Of a stretch of DNA of 24,039 nt, positions 1 through 8,300 are shown one piece after another. The translations under genes and the position numbers were made by a program. Within the stretch, counting starts at the first letter, position 1. The number at the start of each line of letters is the position of its first letter. The notes under the pieces are model-generated. The model worked only from the letters and a program-made list of their open reading frames with translations. It was not told the DNA's origin and did not search any database. The DNA is from JBIOJM01 sp044450785 (GTDB lineage: Bacteria > Planctomycetota > Planctomycetia > Isosphaerales > Isosphaeraceae), in contig JBIOJM010000137.1 of assembly GCA_044450785.1 (NCBI GenBank), forward strand, positions 1 to 24,039, read 5' to 3'.

Positions 1-231
1 GTTTTCGCATGCGCGTATCATGCCCGATTTCTCACCTTGAGGAGAAGGAGGAAACCCTAGCAATCAAGGGGGTTCGAGGCACTCAATCGCGATTTTCTAC
101 CCACTCGGTTGGGAGAAGAGCCTTTTTTATCAACTTCTCTCGCCGCTCTCCCAAAATGAGGGATAGCTTGGCTCGGTTCCAGGCACTACTTGGCGATTTT
201 GCGAACGGGATCGAGAGTGGGGGAGCCGAAG

Positions 232-2112
232 ATGGCGGGCGAATCATCCGTTGGGTTGCTGCGTAACATCCAGACGTTGTTCGACTCGGGCACGGCGTGC
301 GGCCTCTCCGACCGGCAGCTTCTCGAGCGGTTCGAAGGCCGGCGAGATGCCTCGGCCGAGGCGGCGTTCGAGGTGCTGGTGCTGCGTCATGGGCCGATGG
401 TCCTGCGGGTCTGCTCCAACGTACTCCGGGACCCGACCGACGCGCAGGACGCTTTTCAGGCGACCTTTCTGGTGCTGGTGCGACGTTCGCGCGCGATCCG
501 CAAGCTCGAGTCCCTGGGAAGCTGGCTGTACGGGGTGGCTCACCGGGTATCAGCGCGAGCGCGGGTCGAGGCGGCGCGTCGACGGGCGGCCGAACGGCGC
601 GGGGGCTTACGGGTCGTGACGGGGGTCGATTCTCGTGATGACGGCGTGGGCGATCGTGAGGAGCTTGGCCCGGCCGTTCAGGAAGAGGTCCGCCGGCTGC
701 CGGAAAAGTATCGCGCCGTGGTGGTGCTGTGCTACTGGGAGGGCTTGACTCAAGAGCAGGCCGCCGCCCAGCTCGGCTGCCCGCTGGGGACGGTGCGCAG
801 CCGGCTGGCAAGGGGGCGCACGCTGTTGCACCGCCGGTTAACCGGCCGTGGGCTCGCACCTCTGGCAGGCCTGGTGGCAGCGTCGTTTGATTCCGCGTCG
901 GCCGGGTCGGTGGCGTCGCGGCTCTCCTCGGTTCCGTCTCAACTCATTCAATCCACGGTGCGCGCCGCGGCCCGGGTCGCCGCCGGAGAAGCGCCGGTCC
1001 AGGTGGTCTCGAGCGCGGCCGTTTTACTTGTCCAACGAGTGCTTTGGAGCATGACGATGATCAAGATTTGTAAAATGATGACCGTGTTCTTTGTCGTCGG
1101 CCTTGTCGTGGTTGGAGTGAGTCTCTGGGCGCAACAGCCCGATTCGCCGCGCCCTCGACCGCGCCTTGGGCCTCGGTCGGAACGGGTGGTGCAGCAGAAA
1201 GCAAAAGCCCCAGAGCAGAGAAAATCCGGCCCGGCTCACGTGGTCGAGCCTCCCGATCTCATCATCGTGGAGGTGTTGGAGGCTCTTCCCGGCCGGCCGA
1301 TCTCGGGTGAGCGCCTGGTCCGGCCCGACGGGACCATCAGCCTGGGTTTCTATGGAGACATTCATGTCGCCGGCCTCACGCTTCCCGAAGTCAAGGAGAA
1401 GATCATTCAGCACCTGCGAGAATTCATCAGCGACGAATCGCTCGATTTGGTTCGACTTCACCCCGGGACGGACGAGCCGATGATCGATGAAAAGACCAAG
1501 GAACCGGTGAAGTTCGATCCAAGGAAATCGAGCACGGTCTTCGTCGATGTGACGGCTTACAACAGCAAGCAATATTACGTTCAAGGAGATGTCCAGTCAC
1601 CTGGGAGGCTTGCTTACACGGGCGGAGAGACTGTTCTCGACGTCCTCCAATTTGCCGGCGGTCTCCTTCCTACCGCCGATCGATCCAAGATCCGGCTGAT
1701 TCGCAGCTTTCCCAAGGGCTCACCCATCCAGGTTTTACCCATCGATTACGAAGAAATCAGCATGGGGACCGACTCGTCGACCAACTACCAGATCCTTCCC
1801 TACGATCGACTCGTGATACCTCGCGCCCCGGATTCCCAGCCAACGGAGCTCCCCTCCGCACGATCCTCGCCGCGAAGTCCAACGCTCCCGGACAGCACAT
1901 ATTTCCCCGGGCTGAGCACGACCGACCCGGCCGATAAACAGCTCCAATCCCTTCGCGCGGTTGAACGTCACCTGAGCGAGGTCGAAAAGAAGCTCGACAC
2001 GATCATCCTCGAAATGAGGATCAATCGAGGGAGAACCAAGGAGAAGTCACCGGAGAAGTCTGGAACAGAGCCGGATCGCACGCGTCCCGGAGGGCCCGAG
2101 CCCGAGAATTGA
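232..2112 (+). CDS. ECF sigma factor fused to a polysaccharide-export (SLBB) region through a membrane helix
   Basis: 626 residues from ATG 232, chosen because GGGGGAG lies about 6 bases upstream; in-frame TTG 190 and GTG 217 have no better site. Residues about 41-110 are sigma region 2 (DAQDAFQATFLVLVRR, SWLYGVAHR). Residues about 150-198 are region 4, with the helix-turn-helix LTQEQAAAQLGCPLGTVRSR. An Ala/Ser/Val-rich linker leads to one hydrophobic helix at about 283-301 (FFVVGLVVVGVSLWA). From about 340 to 525 it resembles Wza-type export proteins: VRPDGTISLGFYGDIHVAGL, then an SLBB-like part with VQGDVQSPGRL, and LPYDRLVIP near the end. A charged tail follows. Planctomycete ECF factors with a C-terminal membrane helix are known. 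I infer a cytoplasmic sigma part and a periplasmic sensor or partner part that could link transcription to exopolysaccharide export. The reading frame is continuous, so this is a real fusion unless the sequence has an error. Confidence 0.88.
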   Translation: MAGESSVGLLRNIQTLFDSGTACGLSDRQLLERFEGRRDASAEAAFEVLVLRHGPMVLRVCSNVLRDPTDAQDAFQATFLVLVRRSRAIRKLESLGSWLYGVAHRVSARARVEAARRRAAERRGGLRVVTGVDSRDDGVGDREELGPAVQEEVRRLPEKYRAVVVLCYWEGLTQEQAAAQLGCPLGTVRSRLARGRTLLHRRLTGRGLAPLAGLVAASFDSASAGSVASRLSSVPSQLIQSTVRAAARVAAGEAPVQVVSSAAVLLVQRVLWSMTMIKICKMMTVFFVVGLVVVGVSLWAQQPDSPRPRPRLGPRSERVVQQKAKAPEQRKSGPAHVVEPPDLIIVEVLEALPGRPISGERLVRPDGTISLGFYGDIHVAGLTLPEVKEKIIQHLREFISDESLDLVRLHPGTDEPMIDEKTKEPVKFDPRKSSTVFVDVTAYNSKQYYVQGDVQSPGRLAYTGGETVLDVLQFAGGLLPTADRSKIRLIRSFPKGSPIQVLPIDYEEISMGTDSSTNYQILPYDRLVIPRAPDSQPTELPSARSSPRSPTLPDSTYFPGLSTTDPADKQLQSLRAVERHLSEVEKKLDTIILEMRINRGRTKEKSPEKSGTEPDRTRPGGPEPEN

Positions 2113-2280
2113 AGACGGCCCTGCCTGGGATTTCTGAGCACCACCCTTGATTTGACTCCTCAGCCCGCCCCTATCGCCCTCGCCCCGGCGCTCGCTACAT
2201 TAAGACGTTTGGGCGATGGCGTTGCGTAAGGCCATCGTCGAACGATCGGTCTCGATCCGAGCGAGGGAGGATGGTTTGCC

Positions 2281-3153
2281 ATGCGCTGGGTGACCGTGGC
2301 GAGCGAGAATGGGCCGAGGGCTTGCGGCCTGGTTGAGGGTGAATATGTCGACGTGAAGGCGGCTGATCCCGAGATGCCCGCGACCGTGCGTGAGCTCTTG
2401 GAGCTGGGAGCGGACTGGCAGCGGCGGGCCTGGGCCGCGCTGCCTCGCGGGGTCGTCCGCCACGACCCGGCCCACATCCGGCTATTAGCGCCGGTGCCCA
2501 ATCCGCGCAAGATCATTTGCATCGGATTGAACTATCGCGACCATGCCGCCGAGAGCGGCGTGCCGGCGCCCTCTGAGCCGGTGCTTTTCAGCAAGTATCC
2601 GACCGCCTTGATCGGCCACGGGGACCAGATCGTCTTGCCCAGGGTGAGCCAGGAGGTCGACTACGAGGCGGAGCTGGTCGTGGTGATCGGCCGGGGTGGG
2701 CGGCACATCCCCCGTGAGCGGGCCTTCGAGCATGTCGGCGGCTATGCCGCCGGCCACGACGTCTCGGCGCGCGACTGGCAGCTCAACAAGCCCGGCAAGC
2801 AGTGGATGGCCGGCAAGACGTTCGACACCTTCGCGCCGGTCGGCCCCGAGCTGGTGACTCCCGACGAAATCCCCGACCCGCACAAGCTCGGCATCCGCCT
2901 GCGGTTGAACGGCCAGACCATGCAGGACTCCAGCACGAGCCAGCTCATTTTCGGGGTCGACGAGCTGATCGCCTACCTTTCACAAGTCTTTACCTTGGAG
3001 CCGGGCGATCTGATCTTCACCGGCACACCGCCAGGCGTCGGCATGGCGCGCAAGCCGCCGGTCTGGCTCAAGCCAGGAGATACCGTCGAGATCGAGATCG
3101 ATCACCTGGGTACGCTCAGTAACACCGTCGTCGCCGAACGGGGCCGCGTCTGA
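2281..3153 (+). CDS. Fumarylacetoacetate hydrolase (FAH) family protein
   Basis: 290 residues, start ATG 2281 with a purine-rich GAGGGAGGA about 10-18 bases upstream. The N-terminal third is the small domain seen in bacterial FAH-family enzymes. The catalytic domain begins at GLNYRDHAAE (His88) and has the metal ligands expected of the family: Glu129 and Glu131 in EVDYEAEL, and Asp160 in GHDVSARDW. Lys179 lies in MAGKTFDTFAPVGPE and FTGTPPGVG comes near the end. Members cleave or isomerise C-C bonds in diketo or 2-oxo acids (fumarylpyruvate, 2-hydroxyhepta-2,4-dienedioate, ureidoglycolate-type substrates, oxaloacetate). The sequence alone does not fix the substrate, and no neighbouring aromatic-degradation genes point to one. 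Cytoplasmic, since no signal peptide is present. It stands alone between the sigma fusion (168 bp upstream) and the Uma2 gene. Confidence 0.93.
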   Translation: MRWVTVASENGPRACGLVEGEYVDVKAADPEMPATVRELLELGADWQRRAWAALPRGVVRHDPAHIRLLAPVPNPRKIICIGLNYRDHAAESGVPAPSEPVLFSKYPTALIGHGDQIVLPRVSQEVDYEAELVVVIGRGGRHIPRERAFEHVGGYAAGHDVSARDWQLNKPGKQWMAGKTFDTFAPVGPELVTPDEIPDPHKLGIRLRLNGQTMQDSSTSQLIFGVDELIAYLSQVFTLEPGDLIFTGTPPGVGMARKPPVWLKPGDTVEIEIDHLGTLSNTVVAERGRV

Positions 3154-3247
3154 TCGGACCGAGAGGGAAATTGGCATCACGTCGCACCCGGAGAATGGGA
3201 TAAACTGGGTGCGTCAGTTCCACCCGAAACGACGGAGGATCGCCGCA

Positions 3248-3871
3248 ATGAGCATTGCACCTGACAAGCCGCGCCTACCGGTTTACGGCGAGCCGACCTG
3301 GGAGATCGCCCAACTGTTTCCCACGCAGGGGACCTGGAGCGAAGCGGAATACCTGGCCCTCGACACCAACCACTTGGTGGAGTTTTCAGACGGATTCGTC
3401 GAGTTCCTGCCCATGCCCACGATGACTCATCAACTTATCGCGCACCTATTTCATTGTGTACTGGAGTCGTTTGTCTTAGCCTACGGACTCGGCACCGTTG
3501 TGGGCGCGGCGTTCAAGGTGCGGATGAGGGACGGAAAGTACCGCGAGCCCGACGTCGTCTTCATGTTAACGCAGCATGCTTCCAGGATCAGCAACGATTT
3601 CTGGATCGGCGCTGATCTGGTAATGGAAGTGGTCAGCGACGGAGACGAGAACCGGTTTCGCGACCTGGTGACCAAGCGAGATGAATATGCCAAGGCCGGC
3701 ATTCTGGAGTACTGGATCGTCGACCCCGAGCTTGGTCAGATCAGCGTCTTGGCCCTCGACGGAACGAGCTACGCCGTTCACGGCGATTTTAAGCGAGGCG
3801 AGCAAGCGACGTCGAAGCTCTTGCCTGGCTTTGCGGTCGATGTGACGTCGGCCCTGGCGGGGAAGCGGTAA
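3248..3871 (+). CDS. Uma2 family (DUF820) putative endonuclease
   Basis: 207 residues from ATG 3248, preferred over in-frame GTG 3209 because GGAGG sits about 9 bases before it. It has the Uma2/DUF820 pattern of a PD-(D/E)XK nuclease fold: an N-terminal stretch with YLALDTNHLVEFSDGFVEFLPMP, then REPDVVFM, DLVMEVVSDGDENR, KRDEYAKAGILEYWIVDPE and a C-terminal beta-rich part. The conserved Asp (EPDVV), Glu (MEVVS) and Lys (TKRDEY) of the fold are present, so the active site looks intact. These proteins are abundant in planctomycetes and cyanobacteria, often in many copies, and their biological role is not established. The last 12 codons recur 73 bp downstream as a relic. Confidence 0.9.
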   Translation: MSIAPDKPRLPVYGEPTWEIAQLFPTQGTWSEAEYLALDTNHLVEFSDGFVEFLPMPTMTHQLIAHLFHCVLESFVLAYGLGTVVGAAFKVRMRDGKYREPDVVFMLTQHASRISNDFWIGADLVMEVVSDGDENRFRDLVTKRDEYAKAGILEYWIVDPELGQISVLALDGTSYAVHGDFKRGEQATSKLLPGFAVDVTSALAGKR

Positions 3872-3901
3872 GTCCTTAGTCCTTGGTCCTTAGTCCTTAG
3901 T
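3871..3901. repeat. Tandem AGTCCTT heptamer repeat
   Basis: Directly after the Uma2 stop codon the heptamer AGTCCTT (one unit GGTCCTT) is repeated about four times. Such low-complexity units at gene ends look like the other short-unit repeats of this window. It separates the true gene end from a second copy of the same gene end. No coding role is seen. Confidence 0.75.
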
Positions 3902-3908
3902 TATTCAC

Positions 3909-3944
3909 GTTGACGTGACGTCGGCCCTGGCGCGGAAGCGGTGA
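3909..3944 (+). pseudogene. Relic of the 3' end of a second Uma2 gene
   Basis: The twelve codons here read VDVTSALARKR and stop. They match the last twelve codons of the intact Uma2 gene (3836-3871, VDVTSALAGKR and stop) with one amino-acid change and three silent differences (GTC/GTT, GAT/GAC, TAA/TGA). The repeat is direct, offset by 73 bp. No upstream part of a second gene remains. It is probably what is left of a tandem paralogue after a deletion, or the product of a recombination that brought in the end of another family member. Confidence 0.65.
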
Positions 3945-3986
3945 GCGGGTGAGGCGGATTGCGGGGCGCGTCAGTACAAACTTGCT

Positions 3987-4961
3987 TCACTTGGCGGGCT
4001 CGGCGGGCGGCTCGCCGTTCGGGGGGGCGCCGGGACTTGGGCCTGGCCGGACCCGGGTCTTCCCAGCGGGCGCCACGACGAGTGCGAGCCGTTGCGAGAG
4101 TCCGCGGGCGTCGGCAAAGTCGGGGGCGAGGCGAACGGCTTGCTCGGCGGCGCGGAAGGCGTCGGCCGGCTTATGGTCGGCCTCGAGGGCGAGCGCCAGG
4201 TGGTAGTAAACATCCGGCCGGGAGGGAAGGTGGGCGGCGGCTGCGCGGAAGTCTTCGATCGCCTGGGGGAAGTGCCGCAGTTTCAGATGGGCGCTGCCTC
4301 GGAGGTCGTGGGCCTCGGCGTTGTCGGCGGCGAGCTCCACCACCTGGTCCAGTCGCGACAAGGCTTGATCGGGCTGGTTCCGCGCCAACTGGATGGCGGC
4401 GATCCGGAGGCTGACCGCGGCATTGTTTGGTTCGTATTCCAGGGCTCGGAAGTATTCCGCGAGAGCCTCGTCGGTTCGTCCGATCGCCTCGAACAAGCAG
4501 CCCAGGGAGAAATGGGCCTTGGGGCGGTGGGGGTCGATTTCGATTGCGGTCTCGAATCGCTTGAGCGCGGACGCGGTATCAGCCTGCTGCGCCTCGACCT
4601 GCCCCAGGCCGATCAGGGCCTCGGCATAATCGGGGTCGCGCTTGAGGGCGGCATGGAAGCAGGCTTCCGCCTCGGGCAGCCGGCCCTCGAGCTGCAAGAC
4701 CGTGCCTAACCTTTGCTGCATCTCGGCCGAGTCCGGAGTCTGGGCAACCAGTTGCACCAGCGCCAGCCGGGCCTGCTCGTAATCGCCGCGATCGATCGCC
4801 TCCTGGGCCTGATCGCTGATCTGCTGATTCCTCGCGGCTTGTTCGGGGGTCGGCGCGGCGTGATCGAGCTCGCGGCGCAGACCGAACCAACTGCATCCGG
4901 CCTGGGCCGAAAACAGCGCAAGTAAGAACCCCCATTCGGCGATGACCGCCCTCCGCCGCAT
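3987..4961 (-). CDS. TPR-repeat protein, probable lipoprotein
   Basis: 324 residues from the ATG at 4961; a GTG 33 bp upstream is possible but would put 11 extra residues before the signal sequence. The N-terminus has three arginines, a hydrophobic stretch and ...LFSAQAGCSW, a plausible but imperfect lipobox with Cys23. From about residue 45 to 300 there are roughly seven tetratricopeptide repeats with the usual Gly/Ala/Pro spacing (for example ALIGLGQVEAQQADTASALK and SLGCLFEAIGRTDEALAEYF). The tail is Pro/Gly-rich. TPR arrays bind other proteins, and the signal suggests attachment to a membrane facing the periplasm. It is convergent with Uma2 and divergent from the large secreted protein, with a 416-bp shared upstream region. 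No enzymatic domain is visible. Confidence 0.88.
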   Translation of the reverse strand: MRRRAVIAEWGFLLALFSAQAGCSWFGLRRELDHAAPTPEQAARNQQISDQAQEAIDRGDYEQARLALVQLVAQTPDSAEMQQRLGTVLQLEGRLPEAEACFHAALKRDPDYAEALIGLGQVEAQQADTASALKRFETAIEIDPHRPKAHFSLGCLFEAIGRTDEALAEYFRALEYEPNNAAVSLRIAAIQLARNQPDQALSRLDQVVELAADNAEAHDLRGSAHLKLRHFPQAIEDFRAAAAHLPSRPDVYYHLALALEADHKPADAFRAAEQAVRLAPDFADARGLSQRLALVVAPAGKTRVRPGPSPGAPPNGEPPAEPAK

Positions 4962-5250
4962 GGCAAACCTGTCCCTTCCCTGGGACTCGATCACCGGTCA
5001 ACCCGACAATCAGCCGCACGTTACGTCACATGCCCGTTGCGGTCAATGCCGGTTGATGAACCGGGATCGAGCGACGACGGCGGACGACTTGCCGAGGATA
5101 CGACTTGTGTCGGACGCGGTCAAGGAGCAGGAATTCATGAACCAAAGCCGCTTCGACCTGATGGCTTGGAGCGGATTTGCCCATTTTTCCGAAAATAGAG
5201 TGAAGCTGGCTTCTCGTCTAGCCGATGGAGGAATGAGACACGGTCCAGTC
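4962..5250. other. Divergent intergenic region, left part
   Basis: This part of the 416-bp gap between the divergent TPR gene and the large secreted protein should contain the promoters for both, but I cannot place -35/-10 boxes with confidence. It includes a small perfect stem CCGGTT-GATG-AACCGG at 5049-5064. No convincing gene is seen on either strand. The rest of the gap is the hairpin cluster at 5251-5375. Confidence 0.5.
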
Positions 5251-5375
5251 CGACCTGACGCAGCGAGCTGCGCGCAGGTCGAAACAACGATCACGAAATC
5301 CCGCTGTCCCTCGGTCTCGCATGGATGCGAGGCCAGGGACAGGGGGGGACCTTGTCCGAAGGGACAGCTTCGGAC
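5251..5375 (+). promoter_or_regulatory. Three consecutive stem-loops in the leader of the 5378 gene
   Basis: Hairpin 1 (5251-5281): outer arms CGACCTG/CAGGTCG and inner arms CGCAG/CTGCG around CGAG. Hairpin 2 (5304-5342): outer arms CTGTCCCT/AGGGACAG and inner arms CTCGCAT/ATGCGAG. Hairpin 3 (5354-5375): GTCCGAAG-GGACAG-CTTCGGAC, a perfect 8-bp stem ending two bases before ATG 5378. The octamer AGGGACAG occurs twice, in the 3' arm of hairpin 2 (5335-5342) and in the 5' side and loop of hairpin 3 (5360-5367). The 5' arm CTGTCCCT can therefore pair with either, which gives two alternative folds. Hairpin 3 also buries the only Shine-Dalgarno-like bases (GAAGGGA). This fits translational or attenuation control, but it matches no RNA family I recognise. 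Confidence 0.5.
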
Positions 5376-5377
5376 TC

Positions 5378-8300
5378 ATGCGCAGGGAATGGCGCAATGT
5401 CCTGATGGCATTGATTTTGTTCCTCATAGGAACAAACGTTGCGATTGCGCAGCCGGAGAGTGGGAAAGAGGGTGCGGGTTCAGGCGGCGATGTTGTCCGA
5501 TTGACAATCGAGGTAAACTGGGGGATGCCGGCGAAAGGCGCGGGCCTGCCGGCTGATGAGCCAGGCGTTGCGGCGACGGAGCCGGATTTTGTCCTGGAGC
5601 TGACCGAGGGGCGGGTGGTCGAGGCGGTGGAGTGGCCGCCGGCCGGATTGCGGCCGAGGACGAGGGTGCCGGTCTTACCCGCGACGATTGTTCCGGGACC
5701 TGGTGCCAAGGGGAGCTGGCGGTTGGGGAGGAGGCCCGAGGGGCGCGTGCGCGCCCGGATCGAAGCGCCGCTGGATGCCGGCCTGGTCGTTCGGGGCGGC
5801 GATCACGTGGTCAGCGTTCCGCTCGTGGCGATTTTGGAGCGGCCTCAGCATACGCCGCCGCAGTCACCGCTGAACGTGGGCATCGAGCGACTCGCCTGGG
5901 ATTCGCTGGCCATCGACCTGGGCGTTGGGGGTGGCGACGGCATCGTGGCGCCTTTGGCCGAGGTTCCCGTGTCGGTCGCGTTCAACATCCTCTTGCCGGA
6001 ATCGACGGACGTTGCCGTTCGGACGACTGCGGTGGTCCGCTCGATTTACGGCGGAGACGTGCTGTGGCGCTACGAACCGCGTGAGGTGGTGCCAACCAAC
6101 CGGCGTGAGCCGCCTGTGCGGATCTGGAGCCTGACGGCACCACGCGGCGAGGGGACGTACGTGCTGGAAGTTCGCGCGTCGTGGGAGCCGGCCGGCGGCC
6201 GGGACGGCCTGCGGCTGGGGCGCCTGATCCGGCGCCGCAAGCCGGCGGCGGTGACCAATTCGAGCGTGCGGCGCGTGGTGTTCACGGTGATCGATCCCCT
6301 GGCGCGGCAGGCTGCGATCGGGCGGGACGGGCGCGAAACCGAGGTCGACGCGATCGACCTGGCGCGGACGCGCAGCCATCGTCCGCTGGCGGCTGGCCGA
6401 TCACCGACGGCGGAGGCGGGGCGGTTCGCCTGGGCAGTTCCACCGGAAGCCCTGATCGAACCGTCGCGCCGTGATCGGCTGCGCGGCTGGTTCATCGGGG
6501 TGGAGGCGGCCAAGCTCAACCCGGCGAGCGCCTCGGGCCTGGCCTGGTCGGCGGTCGGGCTGAAAGTCGCGCATCCTGATCGGCCGCATCGGCTGACGCT
6601 CAAGGTTAAAGGAGGCGAGCCGTCGGCCCTGGGAGTGGCCTTGATCGAGTCCGGCGGCGGACCGGGGTCTCCGTCCCGCCTGGTGCTCGACGCCTGCGCC
6701 TCCGGCCCGCCGATCCTCAAGGATGGCCCCCCCGCCGCATTCACGTGGCTGGTCTGGCCTGGCTCCTCCGAGATGGTGCTGGTGCTGGTCAACCGTAGTC
6801 CCGACGCCGAAGTGCGCCCAGGAACGGTCACACTGACGGAGCTCGACGACGCGCAGGTCGCACCCAGCCCGTCCGAACCGCAACAGGGGGCTGTCCGAAC
6901 CTTGGGGTTGTACCTGAGCGGACCGCATGCTCTGGAGCCCTTCGGCGGCGATCAGGGTTTCCTCGATACCCTGACGACCGCCCGCAACCTGGTGAGATAC
7001 CTGGGATACAGCGGCGCTTCGGCCGTGGTCTTATCCGAAGATTTGGCGGACCGAGCCCGACGGCGGGCACTCGACGGTCAGGCTGACGAAGACTCGACCG
7101 GCCCCGACCGCCTCGAAACCATACGCCGGGTCCTGGCGCGACAAGGGTATTCCCTCTGGCTGGAGCTGGGCTTCGACGGGCCGGACTCGCTGCCGGGGCT
7201 GCCGCCAGCCGATTCGGCCGAGGCAGTGCACCGCGGCTTGGTGCGAGTCGATAGCCAGGGGCGGGCGGACGGGCCGGCGTTCCATCCGCTCCATCCGGAG
7301 GTTCGCGAGGCCATGAAGCGCCGCGTGGTCCAAGCCCTGACGCGTAACCAGCCCGGCCGGGGTGAGACCGGCGGCGGGAGCAGGACCGGGCTGTTGATCC
7401 GGCTGGGACCGGGGCCTACCTTGCTCGGGACGCCCGACACGGGACTGGATGACGCCACATTCGAGCGGTTCGTGCACGAGACGTTCAGCGCGGAGACCGC
7501 GCGCGCGATACCGGGCCTGGGGAACACCGACCCGGATCGGTTCGCGGCGCGGTCACGTTATCTGGCCGGGGTGGGACGGATGCCCTGGCTGACGTGGCGA
7601 TCGCGGGCGATCGCGGCACTGTATGCGGAGCTGGCCGAGGTGGCGGCGACGACGGTCCGTGGTTCCGTCCTGGCCGTGGTCACGCCCGGCCTCGACGGCG
7701 GGCCGGCCGGTACCGAGGCGCGACGCGTGGATCGGGCCGGGCTGGCCCCCAGCCAGGCATGGCGCAGCGTCGGGCTCGATCTTCAGACCTGGCCGAGTGG
7801 ACCAGGCGCACCGCTCTTACTCCGCGGCGTGTCGCTCTCGACCGACGCGCTGGCGCACGACCTGGCCACCAGCCCCGACCTGGACGCACTGGTCGCCGCC
7901 CGGTCCCACCGAGGTCTGCTCCTGACGATCGACGGAGATCCCCTGGTGCCTGGGTCCGCAGCACGGGCGGCCGCGGGTGAAGAGCTGCCGGAGGCTCCGT
8001 CGCCGGCCGCATCCTTGCCGGCCTCGTCTTCCCCTTCGTCTGCCGATCCCAATGAATCGGGGCCTTCCGGTCGCGACGCTCCGGCCCGGAACACGAACCC
8101 GCGCGCGGCGGGCCCAAGGACCTTGCTGACGGCGTTGCCGCTGGGGGATGGTCCGGCCGCCGACGAGCCGCTGGGGCACGCGATGGCGGCCCTGGATGTA
8201 CACTGGATCTTCCTGGCGGAGGAGGCAGTTGCCGGGCACGAGGAACGGCTCCGCCGCATTGCTGGTGTCCTGCGTGCTCTTCCGGCCTGGCCGGCGGTCC

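Noticed and set aside
9..266. 85-codon open frame at the left edge
   Set aside because: It overlaps the sigma fusion start, is Arg/Ser-rich, has no ribosome site and no similarity.
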